Of a stretch of 64,000 nt of DNA, positions 25,889-33,435 are shown one piece after another. Under the pieces are notes generated by a model. The model searched no databases. It was not told the DNA's origin and saw only the letters and a program-made list of their open reading frames with translations. The DNA is from Azospirillum baldaniorum (GTDB taxonomy: Bacteria; Pseudomonadota; Alphaproteobacteria; Azospirillales; Azospirillaceae). The position numbers were made by a program, and so were the translations under genes. Where the stretch lies: NCBI RefSeq assembly GCF_003119195.2, contig NZ_CP022262.1, positions 505,001 to 569,000 of the forward strand, in the 5' to 3' direction. Each line of letters starts with the position of its first letter. The first letter of the stretch is position 1.

Positions 25889-26824
25889 TTATTCGGCCGC
25901 GGAATGGCAGGGCAGGGGCAAAGGCGCCTCTTCCGCCGGGGGCAGCAGGTCCAGCAGGCTGTCCTCCAGCACGTCGAAGACGGGACCGATGCGCCCGGTG
26001 AAGCGGCCGCGCAGCAGCCACACCGCGACGGTCAGCGCAAAGTCGGGGGTCTCCAGAGGCCGCACCTGGGCGGCGTGCAGGGTCGGGGCGATCAGCCGCA
26101 GCGGGGCCAGCCCGAATCCGACGCCGCGGGCGACCAGCGACAGCAGAAGCGACTGGTCGAACCCCTCCACCGTGACGTTCAGCGCCGGGCCGTGCTGGGC
26201 CATCGCGCGGCTCATGGCGGTCCGGTACTGGCAGCCATCGGGCTGGAGCACCCAGCCCACGGCGTTCATCGCCGGCAGCGTCCAGTCCCGCTGCCCGGCC
26301 AGCTCGGCCGACGCGACGACCCGCACGGGCTCGCGCGAGATGCAGACGGCGTCCAGGTCGTCCGGGGGCGTCTGGGCGTCGTGGGTCAGCACCAGCGCGC
26401 CGTCCAGCGTGCCGTTGCGCACCTGCTCGACCAGCGGCGTGCTCCAGTCCGAATGCAGGCGGACGGTCAGGCCGGGGAAGGCGGCGCGCAGCCGGTCCAG
26501 CGGATGGTGTGCGGCGATGGAGGTCAGCACATGGGCCACCCCCAGCCGCAGCAGCCCCTGGGGCTGGGCGGCCCCGGCGAAGGCGTCCGACAGCTCGTCC
26601 GTCGCCTTCAGCACCCGGTGCGCGTGGGCCAGCGCCATCTCGCCGTCGCGGGTCAGGGCCAGCGGCTTGGTCTGGCGGTCGAACAGGGACACGCCAAGCT
26701 CCGCCTCCAGCCGCTGGATCAGGCGGGAGACGGCGGACTGGGTCAGCCCCAGCCGGTGCGCGGCCTCCTGCACCGACTGGGCCTCGGCCACGGCGACGAA
26801 GGTGCGGATCTCGTTGAGCTTCAT
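25889..26824 (-). CDS. LysR-family transcriptional regulator
   Basis: This 311-residue regulator has the standard N-terminal winged helix-turn-helix (about residues 1-60, with FVAVAEAQSVQEAAHRLGLT and AVSRLIQRLEAELGVSLFDR). A substrate-binding-like effector domain covers about 90-295. It ends 115 bases before the start of the MFS transporter gene on the same strand, an arrangement consistent with control of that gene, although LysR regulators more often lie divergent from their targets. The divergent neighbour is the Nudix gene at 26936. The effector is unknown. Confidence 0.92.
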   Translation of the reverse strand: MKLNEIRTFVAVAEAQSVQEAAHRLGLTQSAVSRLIQRLEAELGVSLFDRQTKPLALTRDGEMALAHAHRVLKATDELSDAFAGAAQPQGLLRLGVAHVLTSIAAHHPLDRLRAAFPGLTVRLHSDWSTPLVEQVRNGTLDGALVLTHDAQTPPDDLDAVCISREPVRVVASAELAGQRDWTLPAMNAVGWVLQPDGCQYRTAMSRAMAQHGPALNVTVEGFDQSLLLSLVARGVGFGLAPLRLIAPTLHAAQVRPLETPDFALTVAVWLLRGRFTGRIGPVFDVLEDSLLDLLPPAEEAPLPLPCHSAAE

Positions 26825-26935
26825 GGCGGCGTCCGGGGCTCGCTGTCCAGGGTGGCGGGTCGCTCGGCCTCTTGGCCACTGGTATCCGACTGTCCCCCTG
26901 GGTTAGCGTCGGGTCAAGCGCAACGAGGAGCAACC

Positions 26936-27397
26936 ATGTGCACCACTCCCCCCGCAGACCGTTCCGGCCGCGAATACCCCGACCGTCCCTGGGTGGGGGT
27001 GGGCGCCGTGGTGTGGCGCGGCGACCGGGTGCTGCTGATCCGCCGGGGCCGCCCGCCGCGGATGGGTCAGTGGAGCCTGCCCGGCGGCGCCCAGTCGGTG
27101 GGCGAGACGGTGTTCGAGACGGCGGTGCGCGAGGTGCTGGAGGAAACCGGCCTGCACGTCGTGCCGACGGAGGTGGTCACGGTGGTGGACGCCATGACGC
27201 TCGACGATACCGGGGTTGTCCAGTACCACTACACCATCGTCGAGGTGGCGGCGGAGAGCCCGGAGGGCGAGGCGGTGTGCGCCGACGATGCCCTGGAGGC
27301 GCGCTGGGTCACCATCGACGAGGCCGCGGAGCTGACCGAATGGGACGAGACGGAGCGGGTCATCCGCCTGTCGGCGTCGCGGCGAGCCGTCGGATGA
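26936..27397 (+). CDS. Nudix hydrolase
   Basis: The 153-residue protein contains a complete Nudix box: GGAQSVGETVFETAVREVLE continuing ETGL, with the metal-binding glutamates in REVLEE. Such enzymes cleave a nucleoside diphosphate linked to another group. The short size and the box followed by HVVPTEVVTVVD resemble ADP-ribose pyrophosphatase-like or MutT-like members. The substrate cannot be deduced. ACGAGGAGCAACC gives a good ribosome site before the ATG. Its 3' end overlaps the convergent EAL gene by 38 bases. Confidence 0.9.
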   Translation: MCTTPPADRSGREYPDRPWVGVGAVVWRGDRVLLIRRGRPPRMGQWSLPGGAQSVGETVFETAVREVLEETGLHVVPTEVVTVVDAMTLDDTGVVQYHYTIVEVAAESPEGEAVCADDALEARWVTIDEAAELTEWDETERVIRLSASRRAVG

Positions 27398-28196
27398 AGT
27401 CGGGGACCTGCGCCGTGTCCAGGGGCTTGGCCAGAAGATAGCCCTGGATGCGGTCGCAGCGGTAGGCGCGCAGGTAGAGAAGCTCGTCGTTGGTCTCCAC
27501 CCCCTCGGCGATCGCCTGCATCCCCAGCGCGTGGGCGAGGTCGATGATGGCGCGCACGATGGCGGCGGCGTCGCGGTCCTGCACCATCGCCTGTGTGAAG
27601 TGCTTGTCGATCTTCAGCGCCTCCACCGGCACGCGGCGCAGCAGGGACAGCGAGGAATAGCCCGTCCCGAAATCGTCCAGCACCAGCCGCACCCCGGCGC
27701 CGCGCAACTGCGTCAACACCTCGCGCGAGGACTCGCTGTGCTCGAACAGGGCGGTTTCGGTGAGTTCCAGCTTCAGGTTGGCGGCGGGCAGGCCGGTTTC
27801 GGCGAGGATGCCCAGAACGGTGCGGGCGAAGCCGGGGTCTTCCAATTGCCGCGCCGACAGGTTCACCGCCACCGGTACATCGGCGACGCCGTCCTGCATC
27901 CAGCCTGCGGCGGTCTCGCAGGCGCGGCGCACCGTCCATTCGCCCAGGATGTTGATGGCGTCGCTGGTTTCCGCCATCGGGATGAAGACGTCAGGGGGGA
28001 TCACCGTGCCGTCGTCGAGCCGCCAGCGCGACAGCGCCTCGAACCCGGTCAGCCGCCCGCTGTGGGTGTCGGCCTGCGGCTGGAAGGCCAAGCGCAGCTC
28101 GCCGTGTCGGATGGCGTCGCGCACGCGGTCGGAGAAGGTGCCGGCACCCGGCGCGATGGCACCCGGCGCGGCGGTCGCGTTCTGGTTCACCGCCAT
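27360..28196 (-). CDS. EAL-domain cyclic-di-GMP phosphodiesterase
   Basis: The 278-residue protein is essentially one EAL domain (about residues 25-270) after a short Ala/Pro-rich N-terminus. The residues needed for metal binding and catalysis appear intact: FEALSRW (the EAL motif), AVNLSARQ, KLELTET, VLDDFGTGYSSL, ALKIDK and AEGVE. It is therefore predicted to hydrolyse c-di-GMP. There is no sensor, GGDEF or membrane segment, so control must come through a partner or through expression. GGAGGGGAT lies just before the ATG. The gene converges on, and slightly overlaps, the Nudix gene. Confidence 0.9.
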   Translation of the reverse strand: MAVNQNATAAPGAIAPGAGTFSDRVRDAIRHGELRLAFQPQADTHSGRLTGFEALSRWRLDDGTVIPPDVFIPMAETSDAINILGEWTVRRACETAAGWMQDGVADVPVAVNLSARQLEDPGFARTVLGILAETGLPAANLKLELTETALFEHSESSREVLTQLRGAGVRLVLDDFGTGYSSLSLLRRVPVEALKIDKHFTQAMVQDRDAAAIVRAIIDLAHALGMQAIAEGVETNDELLYLRAYRCDRIQGYLLAKPLDTAQVPDFIRRLAATPTGG

Positions 28197-28352
28197 ATCC
28201 CCTCCGGTCCAGCCCTCGGTTGTCGCCCATTCCAGTGGACTTAACAGCCGAAGCGAGGCTTGTTAACCATATCTCAGGGGTATTTAAGCGGTTTTTCTAG
28301 ATTTACGAAAGAGTTAACGGATTTCTCGGCGGTGATAAGATTGGGAGGCGTT

Positions 28353-28382
28353 AACCCTTCTCCCCCGGAGAGGAGAAGGGTT
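28353..28382 (-). terminator. Hairpin downstream of ychF
   Basis: AACCCTTCTCC pairs with GGAGAAGGGTT across an 8-base loop, 14 bases beyond the ychF stop. The T-tract on the minus strand is short, so termination is likely but not certain. The CCCTTCTCC/GGAGAAGGG core resembles the other CT-rich palindromes in the window. Confidence 0.6.
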
Positions 28383-28396
28383 TCGCGGCTGCCCAA

Positions 28397-29497
28397 TCAA
28401 ACGTTGAAGCGGAAATGGAAGATGTCGCCGTCATTGACGACGTATTCCTTGCCTTCCTGGCGCATCTTGCCGTTGTCCTTGGCGCCCTGCTCGCCACCCA
28501 GCGTGACGTAGCTGTCGAAGTCGATGGTCTCGGCCCGGATGAAGCCGCGCTCGAAATCGGTGTGGATGACGCCCGCCGCTTCCGGGGCCTTGGCGCCGCG
28601 GCGCACGGTCCAGGCGCGGGCTTCCTTCGGGCCGACGGTGAAGAAGGTGATGAGGTCGAGAAGCTGGAAGCCGGCGCGGATCAGCTTGTTGAGACCGGTC
28701 TCCTCCAGGCCGAGGGATTCCAGGAATTCCTGCTTCTCGGCGGCGTCGGAGAGCTGGGCGACCTCCGCCTCGATGGCCGCGGAGATGACGACCATGCCGG
28801 CGTTCTCGGCCTTGGCCTTCTCGGCGACCTTGGCGGTCAGGCTGTTGCCGGTGGCGGCAGACGCCTCCTCGACGTTGCAGACGTAGAGGACGGGCTTGGC
28901 GGTCAGCAGCATGAACTGCTTGAAGACCGGCTTCTCCTCCTCGCTGACCTCGACGACGCGGGCCGGCTTGCCGTCCTGGAGGACCTTCAGCGCGCGCTCC
29001 ATCAGATCGGCCTTGATCTTGGAATCCTTGTCGCCGCCCTTGGCCTTCTTCTGGAGGCTGGTGAGCTGGCGCTCCAGGCTCTCCATGTCGGCGAGCATCA
29101 GCTCCGTCTCGACCACCTCGGCGTCGCGCAGGGGATCGACGTTGCCTTCCACGTGGGTGACGTCGTCGTCCTCGAAGCAGCGCAGGACGTGGACGATGGC
29201 GTCCACCTCGCGGATGTTGGCGAGGAACTGGTTGCCCAGCCCTTCACCCTTCGAGGCGCCGCGGATCAGGCCGGCGATGTCGACGAATTCGAGCTGGGTC
29301 GGGATGATCTTCTGCGACTTGGCGATGGCCGCCAGCTTGTCCAGCCGCGGGTCGGGCACGCCGACGCGGCCGACGTTCGGCTCCTTGGTGCAGAAGGGGA
29401 AGTTCGCCGCCTCGGCCGCCTGGGTGGCGGTCAGCGCGTTGAACAGGGTCGACTTGCCGACGTTCGGCAGGCCGACGATGCCGCAATTGAAGCCCAT
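28397..29497 (-). CDS. ychF: Ribosome-associated GTPase/ATPase YchF
   Basis: The 366-residue protein is YchF (OLA1 family) at the expected length. It begins MGFNCGIVGLPNVGKSTLFN, whose P-loop GLPNVGKST is characteristic. It continues with FPFCTKEPNVGRV and DIAGLIRGASKGEGLGNQFL (switch region) and ends in the TGS-like domain with HTDFERGFIRAE. YchF proteins bind ribosomes and can prefer ATP over GTP. The guanine-specificity motif is altered in the family and here reads CNVEEA rather than NKxD. It is a single gene on its strand, with tonB convergently placed only in position, not in direction. Confidence 0.96.
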   Translation of the reverse strand: MGFNCGIVGLPNVGKSTLFNALTATQAAEAANFPFCTKEPNVGRVGVPDPRLDKLAAIAKSQKIIPTQLEFVDIAGLIRGASKGEGLGNQFLANIREVDAIVHVLRCFEDDDVTHVEGNVDPLRDAEVVETELMLADMESLERQLTSLQKKAKGGDKDSKIKADLMERALKVLQDGKPARVVEVSEEEKPVFKQFMLLTAKPVLYVCNVEEASAATGNSLTAKVAEKAKAENAGMVVISAAIEAEVAQLSDAAEKQEFLESLGLEETGLNKLIRAGFQLLDLITFFTVGPKEARAWTVRRGAKAPEAAGVIHTDFERGFIRAETIDFDSYVTLGGEQGAKDNGKMRQEGKEYVVNDGDIFHFRFNV

Positions 29498-29615
29498 GGG
29501 GGTGCTCGCCGTCGGAAATCTCGGGAATTGGGGCGCTTTATCCTACGTGGAGCCGCAAAGCGCAAACGGGAAGTGGGGGTGGGCAGGGTTGAGCGCCGCT
29601 TCCGGCGTGCGGGAG

Positions 29616-30428
29616 TCACCGCGGCCGGAACAGGAAGGGCACGGAGAACACGCGGTCCTCCGCCGTCAGGCCGGGCGGCGGGGTGGGGAAGGGCGACGCC
29701 TTGCGCACCGCGGCCAGGGCCGCCCGGTCCAGCGCCTCGTCGCCGCTCGACGCCAGGATGGAGGCGTCGAGCACCTCGCCCGCCGTGCCGAGGGTCAGCT
29801 TGACGGTGGCCTGCCCGCCGCCGACCACCTTCTCCGGCTTGTGCCGCCCGATCCAGGCCCAGACCTGCGCCCCGTAATCCACCATCGCGCCCCGGCTCGC
29901 CGAGACTGGCTCGACCGCCGCCGCCGCGTTGCGGCCGGCTCCGGCTTCGGCGGGCGGCGTCGGTGATGGGTTCGGACCGGGAGCGGCCTGCGGTTTCGGC
30001 GCCGCCTTGACGGGCGGCTTCAGCGCTGGCTTTGGCAGCGGCTTGGGTGGTGGTGGAGGGATAGGTTCCGGTGCGGGGTCCGGGGGCGGTTCCGCCACCG
30101 GGGGGGCCGGTTCGGGGATGGGCTCCGGTTCCGGTTCCGACACGGGGTCCTGCTGCGGCTCGCTTTCCGGCTCGCTCTCGGGTTCGGCGGCCGCTGCCGG
30201 CGGCGGGCTGCTGTCCGCCTCGGACGCCACCAACATCACCTCGATCACCGGGGTGATGGTGTCGTTGAGGCTGACGGCGCCGGTCTCCTCCGTGACCGTG
30301 CCGGGGGCCGCTCCGGCGGCGGACAGGAGGACGGCCAGGACGCCGGCGTGCAGCGTCCCGGACAGGGCGAGCGCCCCCAGCGGCCGGCGGGCCGGCTGGG
30401 GACGCTCATGCAGGCGGATCGCGCGCAA
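29616..30428 (-). CDS. tonB: TonB family energy transducer
   Basis: This 270-residue protein has an N-terminal membrane anchor (about residues 18-40, LGALALSGTLHAGVLAVLL). A long Pro/Glu then Pro/Lys-rich spacer (about 75-165) follows, then a C-terminal TonB domain (about 180-270) with VKLTLGTAGEVLDASILASS and ALDRAALAAVRKASPFPTPP. It carries proton-motive energy from ExbB/ExbD to outer-membrane receptors; no exbBD genes lie nearby. It starts 27 bases after the TonB-dependent receptor gene on the same strand, so it is probably dedicated to that receptor. The start is a TTG behind GAGGCCC; no ATG fits. Confidence 0.88.
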   Translation of the reverse strand: MRAIRLHERPQPARRPLGALALSGTLHAGVLAVLLSAAGAAPGTVTEETGAVSLNDTITPVIEVMLVASEADSSPPPAAAAEPESEPESEPQQDPVSEPEPEPIPEPAPPVAEPPPDPAPEPIPPPPPKPLPKPALKPPVKAAPKPQAAPGPNPSPTPPAEAGAGRNAAAAVEPVSASRGAMVDYGAQVWAWIGRHKPEKVVGGGQATVKLTLGTAGEVLDASILASSGDEALDRAALAAVRKASPFPTPPPGLTAEDRVFSVPFLFRPR

Positions 30429-30455
30429 GGCGGGGGCCTCGTCAGCCGGCCTCCA

Positions 30456-32693
30456 TCAGAAGGCCATGGTCAGGCCGAGGTTGAAGGACCGCCCCATGCC
30501 GGCCAGCGCGCCGATCGGCTGGCGGTTGCCGCTGGCGCGGAAATCGCCGTAATCGACGCCGCCCAGCGGCAGGTAATACTGGGCGTCGAACAGGTTCTCG
30601 ATCCCGACGTCGGCGCGCAGGTTGCCCCAGACGTAGCTGGTGCGCAGGTTGACCAGGGCGTAGCTGGGGGTTTCCGGCTCGTTCCGCCCGGAATCGACCA
30701 GGAACTTGCGCCCGACCATCTGGAACTCCAGGACGCTGCTCCAGTCGCCCAGCCGGTGGCCGAGGTCGATCGTCCCGTTCAGCGGCATGATGTGATAGAG
30801 GTCGCGTCCGGTGTCGAGGTTGCGGCCGCGGACGTAGCTGACCACGGCGCCCACCGTGAACTCGCCCAGGCGCTCGTCCTGGTGGACGATGCTGCGGCCC
30901 TCGGCGTTGATGCCGTACAGCTCCGCCGTGTGGTTGGCGAAGCGCAGCTGGACGAAGCCGTTCGACAGGGTGCCGATGCGGTCGGCGTCGATGAAGTTCT
31001 CGACGTGTGAATAATAGGGCGTGACCTTGACCGACCAGCGCTTGGCCTCGGCGTCCTGCCAGGCGGCGGTGGCGCCGACCGTGTAGGCGGTTTCCGGCTT
31101 CAGGTCCGGGTTGCCGACATAGCCGTTGGCGTCGCCGTACCAGCCGATCATCGTGGAGGACATGCCCCCGGTGCCCCAGGCGAACCGCTCGTACAGGTTG
31201 GGCGAGCGGGTCTTGCGGGCGAAGCCCAGCTCGTAGCGTTCCGAGGCGGACGGCGCGAAGCGGAGCAGCGCCGTGGCGTCCATGTTCACGTCCGTCTTGG
31301 AGCGGTCTCCCCGGTTGAAGGCCCGCGCCGCCGCCGCGTCCGGGTTTGCCATGCCCATCATGCCCATGCCGATTGTGTTGGCCCAGGAATAGGGCTGTAC
31401 CGGTCCGTTCTCCATCCACACCACGTCGTTGCGCACGCCGAGCAGCGAGGTCCAGGCCGGGGTCCAGCGCTTCTCCCACTCGGCGAAGGTGCCCAGCCGG
31501 TCGCGCCGCGCGTCGTTCAGGTTCACGAAGGTCAGCGGCGACATCATCGCCGCCCCGGCGACCGGCGGCCACCAGTCGTCGATGCGGTAGCGGACCAGCT
31601 CGTTGCCGACGCGCAGCGTGTCCTGCGCCGACAGCGGCACCTCCGCCGAGACGGCGTAGCCCATCTCGTGCGAGTCCGTGTTCATCGGCATGCCGCCGCG
31701 GTCGGCGCCGCCCTTGTCGTGCAGGAAGTTCATGGCGTGGACGGTGCGCTGCCAGAAGGCCCGGCCGTCCAGGGTGCCCCAGTCGAATTCACCCTTGTAA
31801 TGGCCGTTCAGGGTGGTGCCGCGGTTCAGCGTCATGTCCATGCGCTGGTTCGCGAAGCCGGAATAGGGCGAATACTGATAGCCGCCGGACAGGGTGATCT
31901 CGTGCCCGTCCCTGCGCGCGCTGGCCGACAGCGCGTGGTTCTGCACGTTGTAGAGGGTGGAGCGGACCTTGTCCCCATTGCCGTCCTCGTAATCGTCCGC
32001 ACGGCTCCAGGCGCCGGTGTAGCGCAGGCTGAACCGCTCGGTCGCCGCGGTGGCGGTGCCGGACAGGGTGGTGCCGTTGCCGTTCGAGCGGTAGACGGTG
32101 GACAGGCTGCCCTCGCCGTGGATGGGCTCGCCGGGCTGGGCGTAGACGGGGGGCTTGCTGGTCACCGCGACGGTGCCGGCGATGCTGTCGCCGCCCTTGC
32201 TGACCGGGGTGACGCCGGCGATGGCCTCGATGGCGCCGATGACGGCGGGGTCGGCGTAGGACAGCGGCGCGTTCATGTGGTTGGCGCAGGCGGCGGTCAT
32301 CGGCATGCCGTCGAGCTGGACGCGCACGCGGTCGTCGGCCAGACCGTTCAGCGCCGGCAGGCTGGAGAAGCCGCCCGCGCTGTAGAGCGACACGCCCGGC
32401 AGGCTGCGCAGAAGCGCCGCGGCGTCCGGGCTGGCGAGCTTGCGACTGGCGATCTCGGCGGCGTCGAGCGTGCCGGCGCCGAGCGGCCGGGACAGCCCCT
32501 TCTCCGGCACCGTGGCGGCGGGTGCTGTCTCCGTCTCGACCGGGACGGCGGGCAGGGCCTGCGGGGTCTGTGCCTGGGCCGGCAGCGCGCTCAGCGCGGC
32601 GAGGACCGCCGTCAGAAGGGCGGTGGAGGCGAGGAGGCGGTTGGACAAGCGGGGGGCGTTCGCCGCGGAGGCGGCGGTGGACAGGCAAATCAT
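30456..32693 (-). CDS. TonB-dependent outer-membrane receptor, OprC/NosA-like (probable copper importer)
   Basis: The 745-residue protein has a signal peptide from MICLS to about residue 42 (LSALPAQAQ). A plug domain covers about 60-185 and a 22-strand barrel follows, ending in the aromatic residue Phe (NLGLTMAF). It carries CANHM (Cys136, Met140 from this start) in the plug and HAM (His319, Met321) in the barrel. These match the CxxxM and HxM ligands of the Pseudomonas aeruginosa copper importer OprC in both motif and spacing. NosA, needed for nitrous oxide reductase maturation, belongs to the same family. The frame extends upstream to 32837, but the signal peptide fixes the start at 32693. 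DUF2946 and tonB neighbours on the same strand support metal uptake. Copper specificity is a strong inference, not shown. Confidence 0.88.
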   Translation of the reverse strand: MICLSTAASAANAPRLSNRLLASTALLTAVLAALSALPAQAQTPQALPAVPVETETAPAATVPEKGLSRPLGAGTLDAAEIASRKLASPDAAALLRSLPGVSLYSAGGFSSLPALNGLADDRVRVQLDGMPMTAACANHMNAPLSYADPAVIGAIEAIAGVTPVSKGGDSIAGTVAVTSKPPVYAQPGEPIHGEGSLSTVYRSNGNGTTLSGTATAATERFSLRYTGAWSRADDYEDGNGDKVRSTLYNVQNHALSASARRDGHEITLSGGYQYSPYSGFANQRMDMTLNRGTTLNGHYKGEFDWGTLDGRAFWQRTVHAMNFLHDKGGADRGGMPMNTDSHEMGYAVSAEVPLSAQDTLRVGNELVRYRIDDWWPPVAGAAMMSPLTFVNLNDARRDRLGTFAEWEKRWTPAWTSLLGVRNDVVWMENGPVQPYSWANTIGMGMMGMANPDAAAARAFNRGDRSKTDVNMDATALLRFAPSASERYELGFARKTRSPNLYERFAWGTGGMSSTMIGWYGDANGYVGNPDLKPETAYTVGATAAWQDAEAKRWSVKVTPYYSHVENFIDADRIGTLSNGFVQLRFANHTAELYGINAEGRSIVHQDERLGEFTVGAVVSYVRGRNLDTGRDLYHIMPLNGTIDLGHRLGDWSSVLEFQMVGRKFLVDSGRNEPETPSYALVNLRTSYVWGNLRADVGIENLFDAQYYLPLGGVDYGDFRASGNRQPIGALAGMGRSFNLGLTMAF

Positions 32694-32906
32694 AAGGCGC
32701 TCGTTCTCGAATCGGACGAGGGGAGATCGGCACAGCCGTGCCGTTCCGCCCGGCCGTCGATCCCGCGACAATCGGCGCAGGGGATCGGAACCGGCGGGTT
32801 GCGGTGCGGAGGCTGGCGTGAGGAATGGTGTGGGCACGGCCGGGAGGGCCGCGCCGCCGGGCTCAACAGCCGGGCGCGGCGATCACAAGGCGCGTGCCGA
32901 GGGTGG

Positions 32907-33320
32907 TCAGACGAGGGCCGGGGGCGCCCGGGCCTTCAGCCGCGACAGGAACCAGCCGGCGGCGATGTGCTGGCCGGGCAGCCCGATGGAGCTGTGGGCG
33001 ACGACGGAGACCGGCAGCACCACCGTCAGAAGCGGCGGCGGCGCGGTGAGGCCAGCGACCAGCCCGCAGACCGGGCAGTCCTCGCCCATGGACAGCGTGG
33101 GCTTGCCGTCCGGAAGCAGGGATTGAGGAGGAGGGCCGTCGGGCAGGGCGATGGAGGCCATGCCCTGCGGCGTGCAGATCATGACCGTTTCGCCGGTCGC
33201 GGCGTTGGCCACCGGAATCAGGAAGGCCCAGCCGAGAAGCTGCAGAAGCAAAGCGACCCCGCCCGCCATCACGGCGGCGCGGCCCAGCCTGCGTCCGATG
33301 CTTCCTAACAAAGCCGGCAT
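32907..33320 (-). CDS. DUF2946-like small membrane protein
   Basis: The 137-residue protein has an N-terminal signal anchor or signal peptide (GGVALLLQLLGWAFLIPVANA). It then shows two cysteine sites, VMICTPQGM and EDCPVCGLVAGL, followed by a second hydrophobic segment (LLTVVLPVSVVAH). The cysteine/methionine pattern and size fit the DUF2946 family, often encoded beside copper-related TonB receptors. Its biochemical role is unknown; periplasmic copper binding is plausible. It is the first gene of a probable three-gene unit with the receptor and tonB, although 213 bases separate it from the receptor start. Confidence 0.75.
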   Translation of the reverse strand: MPALLGSIGRRLGRAAVMAGGVALLLQLLGWAFLIPVANAATGETVMICTPQGMASIALPDGPPPQSLLPDGKPTLSMGEDCPVCGLVAGLTAPPPLLTVVLPVSVVAHSSIGLPGQHIAAGWFLSRLKARAPPALV

Positions 33321-33435
33321 GTTCCGGGCGAACCCCTTTATCCGAGCAAGGGGTTAGGCTAATCGGGCTAAGCCGAAGGAACAAGGGACCATTGGTCGCA
33401 CCCCCGCGTCGGCGCGCAACCCCAGGAGGGCAAAA

